Part shown: positions 1 through 6,068 of the stretch, piece after piece
Position numbering within the stretch: the first letter of the stretch is position 1
How the letters are laid out: each line of letters begins with the position of its first letter
Assembly: GCA_016207545.1 (NCBI GenBank)
Contig: JACQPO010000224.1
Span: 1 to 6,738 of the forward strand
Origin: Methanobacteriota archaeon
GTDB taxonomy: Archaea; Thermoplasmatota; Thermoplasmata; RBG-16-68-12; EA-27
Direction of reading: 5' to 3'
Length of the DNA stretch: 6,738 nucleotides
Notes under the pieces: generated by a model
Database searches by the model: none
Told to the model about the DNA's origin: nothing
The model's input: only the letters and a program-made list of their open reading frames with translations
Translations under genes and position numbers: made by a program

Positions 1-2
1 CA

Positions 3-626
3 AGCGTCGTGAAGAACACGTTGTTACGCCACGCGCAGGAGACGGGCCGCGTCGGCGTCGTCGTCGCGCCGTTCGACACGGAACTGTTCGGCCACTGGTG
101 GTTCGAGGGGCCTCGGTGGCTCGAGGGGGTCATCCGCGGCCTGCAGGACGAGGTGACGACGACCACCGCGTCGGCGTTCCTGAAGAAGCATCCCCCGAAG
201 TCAATCATCCGGCTGCCGGAGGGCTCTTGGGGCCAAGGCGGATACCACTGGGTCTGGATGAACGACAACACGAAGTGGGTGTGGCAACTCGTGTACCAAG
301 CGGAGGACGCGTTCCTGGAGGTGGTGCGTGCGGCTCGCCGGCGGCAGGCCCAGCCCGGCGTGAAGCGGGCGCTCGCGCAGCTCGCGCGCGAACTCCTCCT
401 CCTCGAGTCGTCGGATTGGCCGTTCCTCATCACGACCTGGTCCGCGCGGGACTACGCGGAGGCGCGCGCCCGGCTCCACGTGGAGGCGTTCGAAACCGTC
501 CTCGGCATCGTGCGGCGTGCGACGGAAGGCACGATGGGCCGCGAGGACGAGGCCACGCTCGCCCAGCTCGAGGCGCGGGACGGCCCGTTCCCGAACGCGG
601 ACCCGGCGTGGTGGCTGGGGGACTGA
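3..626 (+). CDS. GH57 1,4-alpha-glucan branching enzyme, C-terminal part (5' cut by window edge)
   Basis: This is the C-terminal 207 or so residues of a glycoside hydrolase family 57 branching enzyme of the DUF1957 type, which cuts alpha-1,4 chains and re-attaches them as alpha-1,6 branches. The frame stays open to the left edge, so the GTG at 9 is an internal valine; whole enzymes have over 500 residues and the N-terminal barrel with the nucleophile Glu lies outside. The diagnostic segment is APFDTELFGHWWFEGP at about 66-113; its Asp (codon 75-77) aligns with the GH57 general acid/base (D354 in the Thermococcus kodakarensis enzyme). Further family signatures are LPEGSWGQGG, the Trp-rich stretch WVWMNDNTKWVW, and the helical C-domain motif SSDWPFLITTWSARDYA. 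It ends in TGA at 624-626, four bases before the next gene, so the two are almost certainly co-transcribed. Family assignment is firm; branching rather than hydrolytic activity is inferred from the family. Confidence 0.9.
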   Translation, partial: SVVKNTLLRHAQETGRVGVVVAPFDTELFGHWWFEGPRWLEGVIRGLQDEVTTTTASAFLKKHPPKSIIRLPEGSWGQGGYHWVWMNDNTKWVWQLVYQAEDAFLEVVRAARRRQAQPGVKRALAQLARELLLLESSDWPFLITTWSARDYAEARARLHVEAFETVLGIVRRATEGTMGREDEATLAQLEARDGPFPNADPAWWLGD

Positions 627-630
627 CCCG

Positions 631-2379
631 TTGGCGGTCCTCTCCTTCCACTTCCACGGTTACCAGCCGGGCGACATCGTCCGCTGGGTCGAACCGGATC
701 CGTTGAAGCCGCTGCGGTTCGAGGAGCGCGTTTCGCCCGTCGCGCACAGGATTGGCGGGGAGCGGGTCGTCGGACGGAACTGGACGGACGCCGTGCTCCA
801 CGCGTACGGTCGCATGGAGTCCGTGCTCGAGCGCGTTTCCGGCGCCGCGTCCGTGGACATCGAGCCGCAGACCCTCGCGTGGCTCCTCGAGAAGGACGAG
901 GCCGCATACCGACGGGTGTTGGCGGCATGGGAACGGGGTGTCGCGGGGTTCGCGCTCACGCCGCCGTTCCACGCGATCCTGCCGCATCATCACCGGCTCG
1001 AGCGGGAAATCCTATTCGAGGTGATGATCGACTTCTTCGCCCCGGTCCTGCGGCGGTGTCACGGACGTCCGATCGGCCTGTGGCTCCCCGAGGCCGCGCA
1101 TTCTGCGGAGACGATGGAGAGCTACGTCGCCGCCGCCCGTCACGCGACGACGCACCTGGAGGGATTGCCGGACGTCATTCATGGTTCCCACCTCGTCTGC
1201 GATGCCCGCCAGATTGCCGGCGGGAAGGGGGCCGAGGGTTGGTACCGCGCGGGGGGGATGCCTGCGTTCGCGCGCGACCCCGCGATGAGCGGAGACTTCG
1301 CCTTCGGGGCTTCGCGGCCTCCAGAATTCGCCACCGCGGCGCAGGCACACGGACACGAGTCCCTCCTCGTCGCGGCGGACCTGGAATTCCTCCTCGCGAA
1401 TCCCACGCAGGCGGAGCGGTTCGAGCGCATCGTCGAGGAATTGCGGTCGACGGGTCGCACGGTCACGTTCCCCACTCCCCCGCCAAAGATGCCGAGGGCA
1501 CAGCTCGTCGAGTTCTCCAGTTGGTCGGACTACGAGGAACACCTCGCCCAAGGCCACACCTCCGACACGCGGTGGACGGGCATCCGGAGGGCGGACGGCC
1601 ACGTCGTGGGCCGGCACCATCGCGACCGTCCGTTGTCCCAGCTGTGGAAGCATGCGTTCACGCTCGCGACGGAGCAGATCGAGACGGCGATTCGCCGCGC
1701 GGCGCGCGAAATCCTCCCGGGACAAGACGACGGCCGGAAGCGGGAGATGCTCCGCCGATTGGCGGTGGCGTACGGGCGCCACGTGTGGCAGGAGCATTAC
1801 CGCGCGGCGGGCCTTTCCTCGGGGGAGGTCGACTTTGCGAAGGCCGTCGAGGGGATTTCTGGCGGCTTGGACGTCGAGGTTGTTGCGTACCTCGCGCGTG
1901 GATACGTGATGATGCTCATGGGGCTCCGCTCGGACCCGCGGTTCTGGGACAACCCCGACACGCGCGTCACCTTCCAGAACGTCGCGTGTCTCGCCCAAGC
2001 GTTGCTGGATGTGTCGGAAGCGGCCCGCCGGGCGCGGAAGGAGGATCTCGCGCAACGCCTCCTGCAGCCCTTCCCAGCGACGTTGTTCGAGTTCGTGGAG
2101 GCGTACGGACGGCACGGCTTCGGATCCCTGCACGGCGCGCAGGGCTGGGAAACAACGGAGACCGCTTGGCTCGCGGCCCTGCAGTCCGAGGTCTCCCCGA
2201 AGTCCGGCTACGGCGTCGTTCGACGGGCCACCCTCTTCGCAATCGGCGAATCGAATTGGAACCTTGTCGCCGACCGGCCCCTGTCCCGCGAGGAGATTGT
2301 CGCGGACACCGGCCACATCGTCGGAGAGTCCCACGGCGAGTGGAGCAATCCGACGTGGTGCGAGCACGGCACGAAGTGA
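631..2379 (+). CDS. GH57 family glycoside hydrolase (alpha-amylase/glucanotransferase-like, DUF3536-type features)
   Basis: A 582-residue GH57 protein distinct from the preceding branching enzyme, probably a cytoplasmic alpha-glucan hydrolase or 4-alpha-glucanotransferase; exact specificity cannot be read from sequence. The N-terminus carries the GH57 region-1 motif FHFHGYQPGD (residues 6-15). VDIEPQTLAWLLEKD, then HAILPHHHRLEREI, then GLWLPEAAHSAETM follow in the order seen in GH57 proteins with a DUF3536 domain. Glu154 of WLPE (codon 1090-1092) is the expected nucleophile. A D-x-E motif (D250-L-E252) in VAADLEFLL is the best candidate for the acid/base Asp, where relatives often have DGE. 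SSWSDYEEH (about 296-304) matches the family's SSWS motif. The start chosen is TTG at 631: it directly precedes the conserved N-terminus, lies 4 bases after the previous stop, and has a purine-rich GGGGGA at 617-622. The same frame is open back to 517, but those residues are Arg-rich shadow of the branching-enzyme gene. No signal peptide is visible. Confidence 0.85.
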   Translation: MAVLSFHFHGYQPGDIVRWVEPDPLKPLRFEERVSPVAHRIGGERVVGRNWTDAVLHAYGRMESVLERVSGAASVDIEPQTLAWLLEKDEAAYRRVLAAWERGVAGFALTPPFHAILPHHHRLEREILFEVMIDFFAPVLRRCHGRPIGLWLPEAAHSAETMESYVAAARHATTHLEGLPDVIHGSHLVCDARQIAGGKGAEGWYRAGGMPAFARDPAMSGDFAFGASRPPEFATAAQAHGHESLLVAADLEFLLANPTQAERFERIVEELRSTGRTVTFPTPPPKMPRAQLVEFSSWSDYEEHLAQGHTSDTRWTGIRRADGHVVGRHHRDRPLSQLWKHAFTLATEQIETAIRRAAREILPGQDDGRKREMLRRLAVAYGRHVWQEHYRAAGLSSGEVDFAKAVEGISGGLDVEVVAYLARGYVMMLMGLRSDPRFWDNPDTRVTFQNVACLAQALLDVSEAARRARKEDLAQRLLQPFPATLFEFVEAYGRHGFGSLHGAQGWETTETAWLAALQSEVSPKSGYGVVRRATLFAIGESNWNLVADRPLSREEIVADTGHIVGESHGEWSNPTWCEHGTK

Positions 2380-2424
2380 AGAGCACCGGAAGGTTCATCG
2401 CGGAAACCCCGGGTTACCGGCGCG

Positions 2425-3570
2425 ATGAAGGCGACGATCCTCACGTGGGAATTCCCGCCGAACGTCTATGGAGGGGCGGGCGTCCACGCGAAACACATTG
2501 CCCTCGCGCTGTGCAAGCTCATCGAGGTCCAAGTCCGCACCCTGGAGGAGGGCCCCGCGCCCGACTTCCCCGGCCTCAGGGTTTGGCGGTACCGCCCGTC
2601 CGTGCGCGGCCTCGCGGCCCCGGACCCGAGGATGGCGAAGGCGTTCGAGGTCCTCTCGTTCAACGTGAACATGGTGTCGGACCCGATCGATTCCGAAATC
2701 GTGCACACCCACACGTGGTACACGAACTTCGCGGGCGCCCTCGCGAAGAAGGTGTACGGGTGCAAGCTGTTAGCGACGGTCCACTCCCTGGAACCGTTGC
2801 GGCCGTGGAAGCGGGAACAGCTCGGCGCGGGGTACGAGCTCAGCTCCTGGATGGAACGGGAAGGGCTTGAAGCGTGCGACGCGGTCGTCGCGGTCTCCCA
2901 GGAAATGAAGGAAGACATCCTGAAGTTCTATCAAATCCAGCCCGCCCGTGTGCACGTGATTCACAACGGCGTGGACCCGGAGAAGTACCATCCGAAAGAC
3001 GGGACCGATAGCCTCGCGAAGTTCGGCATCCGGAAACCGTTCGTGTTCTTCGTCGGCCGGCTCAGCCGCCAGAAGGGGATCTTCGACCTCGTGGAGGCGA
3101 TGGACCATGTTCCGGAACACGTGCAACTCGTCCTCGCGACGGGAAAGCCGGACACGCCGGAGATCGAGGACGAGCTCCGCCAAACCCTTCGCAAGAGGCC
3201 CGACGTCGTGTGGATCCACCAGATGCTCGAGGACCCGGACCTCGTGAACCTGTACAACGAGGCCGCGGTGTTCGCGTGCCCGTCGATCTACGAACCGTTC
3301 GGGATCATCAACCTCGAGGCGATGGCGTGCGAGACGCCCGTCGTCGCGACCCGCGTCGGCGGGATCCCGGAGGTCGTCGTCGACGGGGAGACGGGATTCC
3401 TCGTTCCGCCGAGGGAGCCGGAGAGGTTCGGCGCCGCGATCACGAAGCTGATTGAGGAGCCGGACCTCGCGGCGTGCATGGGGAAGGCGGGCCGCGAACG
3501 CGTGCTCGAACAGTTCACCTGGGACCGGATCGCGGAGAAGACGCTCGCCCTGTACCGGTCGCTGATGTGA
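2425..3570 (+). CDS. glgM: GT4 glycogen synthase / alpha-maltose-1-phosphate synthase (GlgA-GlgM, Corynebacterium type)
   Basis: A 381-residue retaining GT-B glycosyltransferase of family GT4. It resembles actinobacterial GlgA/GlgM (Mycobacterium tuberculosis Rv1212c), which makes alpha-maltose-1-phosphate from ADP-glucose and glucose-1-phosphate and was first annotated as glycogen synthase. Features seen: the donor/acceptor Gly loop VYGGAGVH (14-21), VHTHTWYTNFAG (93-104), the very characteristic HSLEPLRPWKREQLG (120-134) followed by SSWMERE, the phosphate-binding pair R212 and K217 in GRLSRQKG, and the GT4 E-x7-E motif YEPFGIINLE (E290, E298) followed by VGGIPEVV. These match my memory of the mycobacterial protein closely; classical GT5 bacterial GlgA is much longer (about 480 residues) and different. 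The ATG at 2425 begins exactly at the family N-terminus, 45 bases after the GH57 stop; no strong ribosome-binding site precedes it. Whether the acceptor is glucose-1-phosphate or glucan cannot be decided here, so the symbol is tentative. Confidence 0.87.
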   Translation: MKATILTWEFPPNVYGGAGVHAKHIALALCKLIEVQVRTLEEGPAPDFPGLRVWRYRPSVRGLAAPDPRMAKAFEVLSFNVNMVSDPIDSEIVHTHTWYTNFAGALAKKVYGCKLLATVHSLEPLRPWKREQLGAGYELSSWMEREGLEACDAVVAVSQEMKEDILKFYQIQPARVHVIHNGVDPEKYHPKDGTDSLAKFGIRKPFVFFVGRLSRQKGIFDLVEAMDHVPEHVQLVLATGKPDTPEIEDELRQTLRKRPDVVWIHQMLEDPDLVNLYNEAAVFACPSIYEPFGIINLEAMACETPVVATRVGGIPEVVVDGETGFLVPPREPERFGAAITKLIEEPDLAACMGKAGRERVLEQFTWDRIAEKTLALYRSLM

Positions 3571-5111
3571 TGCCGACCCGATGGGACGCCGCCATTCGTG
3601 CGCTCGACGACGCGCTGCGCCGACCGGGCCCGATGCGCGCATGGCTCCGCTCCCGCCGATGGTGCGGGGAGACGCTCACCGCGAGGACGGAGGTGGCGGT
3701 GAAGGACCGCGCGACGTTGTGGTCCTCGGACGACGAGGCGCTCGTCCTGTTCCTCGCCACCGCCAAAGAGGCGCAGGCCACGGTGCCGATGCACCTGCCG
3801 TTCTCCCTGTGCACGTCGCCGCCAGATGGGGAGGCGTTCCCGTTGGCGGTCGGGGGCGGAACCGTGCACGTGATCGAGGCGGAGCGGCGCGAAGCGTATG
3901 CGCGCTTCCTCACCGAGGAATTTCGCAGCCACGACGCGATTCCCACGGAGGGGAAGGACACGCTGCGGTTGTCCGGCACCGCGGGCGGCGTCTTCCTCCG
4001 GATGGGGCCCACCGCGGAGGGCGACTCCTCGAACCTCCTCATCCGGTATGGGACGGACCGCGCCGAGGTCGTGTTCAAGAGCTACAAGTTCCCCGACGTG
4101 CACAACCGAGAGCCGGACATCTTCGCGCGGCTCGCCAAGAAGGGCTTCCCGCACGTGCCGCGTTACCTCGGAGAACTCGCGCTCGGCCGCGGGGAGACGC
4201 GCCTCGTCCTCGGGATTGCGACGGAGCACGTGGAGGCCACGGATGCGTTCGCATGGCTCACCGCGGGATGGGACGCGGAACTGCGCGGAGAGCCCGTGGC
4301 GCCGGACTTCGAGGCCCGCAGCCTCTCGTTGGCGGCATCCCTGGGAGAAGCGACCGCGGATCTGCACGAGGCCCTGTTCGACCGCCATCCCGGCCCGTTT
4401 CAGGCGGAGACGTTCACGCGCGAGGATGCGGAGGCGGCGATCAAGACGGCCTTGGGTTACCTCTCGGACGCCCTCGTGCGTTTGGCGGCGTTGGCGCGAC
4501 AAGGGGACCGCACCTCCGCGGCGCGCGCGGCGACGACGCGCCAGATGGTCTTCGAGAACCGGGAGCGGATCGAAACCGTGCTCCGCGGGTTGGCGGCGAC
4601 CGTGGGCACGTCGAAGGCGATCACCCACGCGGACCTCCACTTGGCGCAGGTCTTGCAGACGGAGGACGGCCGCCTCTTTTTCGTCGACTTCGAGGGCGAG
4701 CCCGAGCGGGCCCCGGGGCAGCGCCACGTGAAGTTCCCGCCACTCCGGGACGTCGCGACGATGAACCGCTCGTTCGCGTACGTGCGCGACTACGCATGGC
4801 GGGGGTTCACGCGAGGGGATGCCGCGTCCGCCCTTCGGTTCCTCAGACGGGAATCGTTCACCCCGGAGGAATCAACGGTCGCGGAGCGTCTGGCGGCGTG
4901 GGAGCGGGCCGCGGTCGAGCGGTACACGCGGCGATACCTCGCGCGGTCGCGCCTCTATCCGGAGATGGACAACGCGGAGGCGTGGCGCGCGATCAAAGGA
5001 TGGATGGTCGAGAAGGCGTTGTACGAGTTGCGGTACGAGCTGAAGCACCGCCCCCCGAACGTGTTCATTCCGCTCGGGGGCGTGATGTCGCTGGCCGCCG
5101 GCTCAGACTGA
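3570..5111 (+). CDS. mak: Maltokinase (Mak/Pep2-like), ATP-dependent formation of maltose-1-phosphate
   Basis: A 513-residue protein of the maltokinase family (EC 2.7.1.175; aminoglycoside-phosphotransferase fold), which transfers phosphate from ATP to the C1 hydroxyl of maltose. An N-terminal cap domain (about 1-135) contains RRWCGET where maltokinases typically have RWFGGK. The kinase domain opens with GDSSNLLIRY (151-160), a phosphate-binding Lys in VVFKSYK (K170) and FPHVPRYLGE (193-202). The catalytic loop is THADLHLAQVL with base D355, and the metal-binding motif is VDFEGEP (D373). PLRDVATMNRSFAY (391-404) and a C-terminal EKALYELRYELKHRP (481-495) then IPLGG are family signatures. The chosen ATG overlaps the TGA of the preceding synthase gene (TGATG, 3568-3572), implying translational coupling; a GTG one codon earlier is possible. 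It is about 60 residues longer than the mycobacterial enzyme and is not fused to trehalose synthase, as some bacterial maltokinases are. Glucose or another sugar as true substrate is not excluded. Confidence 0.88.
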   Translation: MPTRWDAAIRALDDALRRPGPMRAWLRSRRWCGETLTARTEVAVKDRATLWSSDDEALVLFLATAKEAQATVPMHLPFSLCTSPPDGEAFPLAVGGGTVHVIEAERREAYARFLTEEFRSHDAIPTEGKDTLRLSGTAGGVFLRMGPTAEGDSSNLLIRYGTDRAEVVFKSYKFPDVHNREPDIFARLAKKGFPHVPRYLGELALGRGETRLVLGIATEHVEATDAFAWLTAGWDAELRGEPVAPDFEARSLSLAASLGEATADLHEALFDRHPGPFQAETFTREDAEAAIKTALGYLSDALVRLAALARQGDRTSAARAATTRQMVFENRERIETVLRGLAATVGTSKAITHADLHLAQVLQTEDGRLFFVDFEGEPERAPGQRHVKFPPLRDVATMNRSFAYVRDYAWRGFTRGDAASALRFLRRESFTPEESTVAERLAAWERAAVERYTRRYLARSRLYPEMDNAEAWRAIKGWMVEKALYELRYELKHRPPNVFIPLGGVMSLAAGSD

Positions 5112-5166
5112 GGCCGTTGGATGGAAAGACGCGTCGTCCAAGTTTCCCGGGACATCCGAGCCCGCG

Positions 5167-5421
5167 ATGCGGATCCCCTGGTGCACGAGTGGTGCCGTGG
5201 TGAAAGGCGCGACCGTTACGAGCCGTCGCGAGCTCAAGTCGGCGGCGGGCGGCATCCATGGGCACCTCAGCCGCCCGGGGTCTGGCATGGGCACGGTCGA
5301 GGTGAACTTCCTTCCGGCCGCGGCTGCGGTCGAAGTCATCGTCCACGACAACCGTCGAGGCCGGTGGGCAGGAGATGCTTGGGAGCGCCTCGCGCGCCTG
5401 GCTCGCACACCTCTCGCGTGA
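5167..5421 (+). CDS. Possible small hypothetical protein (84 aa)
   Basis: I do not recognise this frame. It would encode 84 residues beginning MRIPWCTSGAVV, 55 bases after the maltokinase stop and 13 bases before the TATA-like box of the toxin-antitoxin pair. In favour of coding: about three quarters of third codon positions are G or C, and the second half reads like folded protein, with alternating hydrophobics (TVEVNFLP, VEVIVHDN) followed by an amphipathic helix (WERLARLARTPL). Against: no ribosome-binding site or TATA-like box precedes the ATG, and in DNA this GC-rich, open frames of this size occur by chance on both strands. If real it probably rides on the glucan operon transcript. No signal peptide or membrane segment is evident. 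Confidence 0.38.
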   Translation: MRIPWCTSGAVVKGATVTSRRELKSAAGGIHGHLSRPGSGMGTVEVNFLPAAAAVEVIVHDNRRGRWAGDAWERLARLARTPLA

Positions 5422-5432
5422 TCCGGTCGCAA

Positions 5433-5441
5433 CCTTTATGA
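5433..5441 (+). promoter_or_regulatory. TATA-like box of the toxin-antitoxin promoter
   Basis: CCTTTATGA stands out as an AT-rich octamer in very GC-rich surroundings, 34 bases upstream (centre to start) of the antitoxin ATG. An archaeal TATA box fires about 22-27 bases downstream, which puts the start of transcription near 5460-5464, inside the palindrome that abuts the ATG and giving a leader of only about 7-11 bases. The match to a TATA element is seen in the sequence; promoter function is inference. Confidence 0.5.
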
Positions 5442-5449
5442 GGGATTCC

Positions 5450-5470
5450 GTATCTACGCAGGGTAGATAC
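5450..5470. promoter_or_regulatory. Perfect 8-5-8 palindrome: probable antitoxin operator
   Basis: GTATCTAC (5450-5457), a 5-base spacer GCAGG, and GTAGATAC (5463-5470) form a perfect inverted repeat whose last base touches the antitoxin ATG at 5471. It covers the predicted transcription start downstream of the TATA-like box. AbrB/MazE- and VapB-type antitoxins are dimers that repress their own operon, with toxin as co-repressor, by binding inverted repeats in this position, so this is the natural operator. Symmetry and location are observed; binding is inferred from the family. Confidence 0.7.
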
Positions 5471-5704
5471 ATGATCGTGCGGGTACGACGGTGGGGGAAC
5501 AGCCTGGCGGTAAGGCTCCGGAAGGAGGAGCTCGAGCGGGCGGGCGTCTCGGAGGGGGACCTCGTCAGGGTGGAGGTTGTCAAGGTCGTGAAAGGCAGGC
5601 TCGACCTTGACACTCTGCCGACGTTCAAGGATCCGGACCCTCGAGCGAGCGTGCGCCACGACGAGTACCTCTACGGGTGGAAGCGTGCGGGTCGCCGACA
5701 CTAG
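5471..5704 (+). CDS. AbrB/MazE-like (SpoVT-AbrB fold) antitoxin
   Basis: A 77-residue swapped-hairpin AbrB DNA-binding protein acting as the antitoxin of the downstream PIN toxin. The N-terminal 45 residues follow the family pattern: MIVRVRRWGNSLAVRLRKEE, then a helix (ELERAGV) and SEGDLVRVEVV, where V-x-x-WGNS-x-x-VR is the hallmark of the MazE/VapB AbrB subgroup. The remaining residues (DLDTLPTFKDPDPRASVRHDEYLYGWKRA) are a proline- and charge-rich tail of the kind that wraps around and blocks the toxin active site. ATG at 5471 is chosen because homology begins there, it abuts the operator-like palindrome, and it is at the right distance from a TATA-like box; the frame is open back to 5375 but those residues do not fit the family. 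The stop (TAG, 5702-5704) lies inside the toxin gene. Expected to repress its own transcription. Confidence 0.87.
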   Translation: MIVRVRRWGNSLAVRLRKEELERAGVSEGDLVRVEVVKVVKGRLDLDTLPTFKDPDPRASVRHDEYLYGWKRAGRRH

Positions 5705-6059
5705 CTTCCTGTACGCTTTGTTCTCCCAGGAGGATGTGTTTCACTCGCGTGCCGTTCGCGATGCACGTGGCCAGGAGCCCTTGGTGATTCCCGCGGAGAT
5801 CCTGTCCGAGACCCTCGCGCTCATCCAGTACCGCCAAGGACTTGACCCGGCCCGGTCCGCCGGAGAGTGGATTCGCGATCAAGACTTGGTGGAAATCGGT
5901 CTGCCTTCGCGACAAACGCTCGATGCCGCATGGCAGGAATTCCACATGGCGGGCGGTCGGATCAGCTATCCCGATGCGGTCGTCGTGAGCTGGTGTCGGT
6001 CGGTGTGCGCAGCACCCCTTTCCTTCGACACCGAACTTCTCTCGTATCTACGGGCGTGA
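5685..6059 (+). CDS. PIN-domain ribonuclease toxin (VapC-like)
   Basis: A 124-residue single-domain PIN protein, the toxin partner of the overlapping AbrB antitoxin; VapC-type PIN toxins are Mg-dependent endoribonucleases that cut tRNA or rRNA. The acidic active-site residues are visible in order: D5 in RVADTSFLYALF, E38/E42 in PAEILSETLALI, D97 in ISYPDAVVVSW, and D115 in PLSFDTELLSYL. Length is normal for the family. The start chosen is GTG at 5685, two codons before the first beta strand; GGGTGG at 5675-5680 sits 4 bases upstream as a ribosome-binding site. This gives a 20-base overlap with the antitoxin gene, typical of translationally coupled toxin-antitoxin pairs. The active site looks intact, so the module is probably functional. 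Its 3' end faces a convergent gene only 9 bases away. RNA target is unknown. Confidence 0.88.
   Translation: MRVADTSFLYALFSQEDVFHSRAVRDARGQEPLVIPAEILSETLALIQYRQGLDPARSAGEWIRDQDLVEIGLPSRQTLDAAWQEFHMAGGRISYPDAVVVSWCRSVCAAPLSFDTELLSYLRA
6043..6052 (+). repeat. Extra copy of the operator half-site at the toxin gene 3' end
   Basis: CGTATCTACG is an exact 10-base match to 5449-5458, the left half of the operator-like palindrome. It lies within the last codons of the toxin gene (encoding the end of ..SYLRA), so the pair of copies brackets the whole toxin-antitoxin cassette as a direct repeat about 594 bases apart. It could be an auxiliary binding site, a scar of insertion, or chance. Confidence 0.35.
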
Positions 6060-6068
6060 ACGGCTGAG

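Noticed and set aside
517..630. In-frame upstream extension of the second GH57 gene to an ATG-like start at 517
   Set aside because: The added 38 residues are Arg/Ser/Thr-rich shadow translation of the branching-enzyme gene and precede the conserved GH57 N-terminus; the TTG at 631 fits better.
1012..2367. Long minus-strand open frame opposite the second GH57 gene
   Set aside because: Antisense shadow typical of high-GC DNA; no recognisable motif, and the sense strand carries clear GH57 signatures.
2380..2424. Short inverted repeat AACCC-C-GGGTT (2405-2415) between the second GH57 gene and the synthase gene, considered as terminator or operator
   Set aside because: Only 5-base arms in GC-rich DNA, no T-run and no TATA-like element in the 45-base gap; expected by chance.
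879..2870. Long plus-strand open frame (about 660 residues) across the second GH57 gene and the start of the synthase gene
   Set aside because: Arg/Gly/Pro-rich low-complexity translation with no motifs; it is a GC-rich shadow of two well-supported genes in another frame.
3474..3569. Upstream extension of the maltokinase frame into the synthase gene
   Set aside because: Extra residues would overlap the conserved synthase C-terminus by almost 100 bases and do not resemble maltokinases; ATG at 3570 with TGATG coupling is more natural.
3288..4727. Long minus-strand open frame opposite the synthase and maltokinase genes
   Set aside because: Arg-rich antisense shadow crossing two genuine genes; no family features.
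5121..5441. Alternative plus-strand frame starting MERRVVQVSRDIRARDADP
   Set aside because: The first 25 or so residues look plausible but the rest is Gly/Pro/Arg/His-rich shadow sequence. A frameshifted gene combining this start with the 84-residue frame was considered but cannot be supported without homologues.
5103..5628. Minus-strand frames across the intergenic region and antitoxin gene
   Set aside because: Compositionally shadow-like, overlap the clear antitoxin gene, and lack start signals.
6060..6068. Possible bidirectional terminator between the convergent toxin and membrane-protein genes
   Set aside because: Only 9 bases, no T-rich tract and no perfect hairpin.
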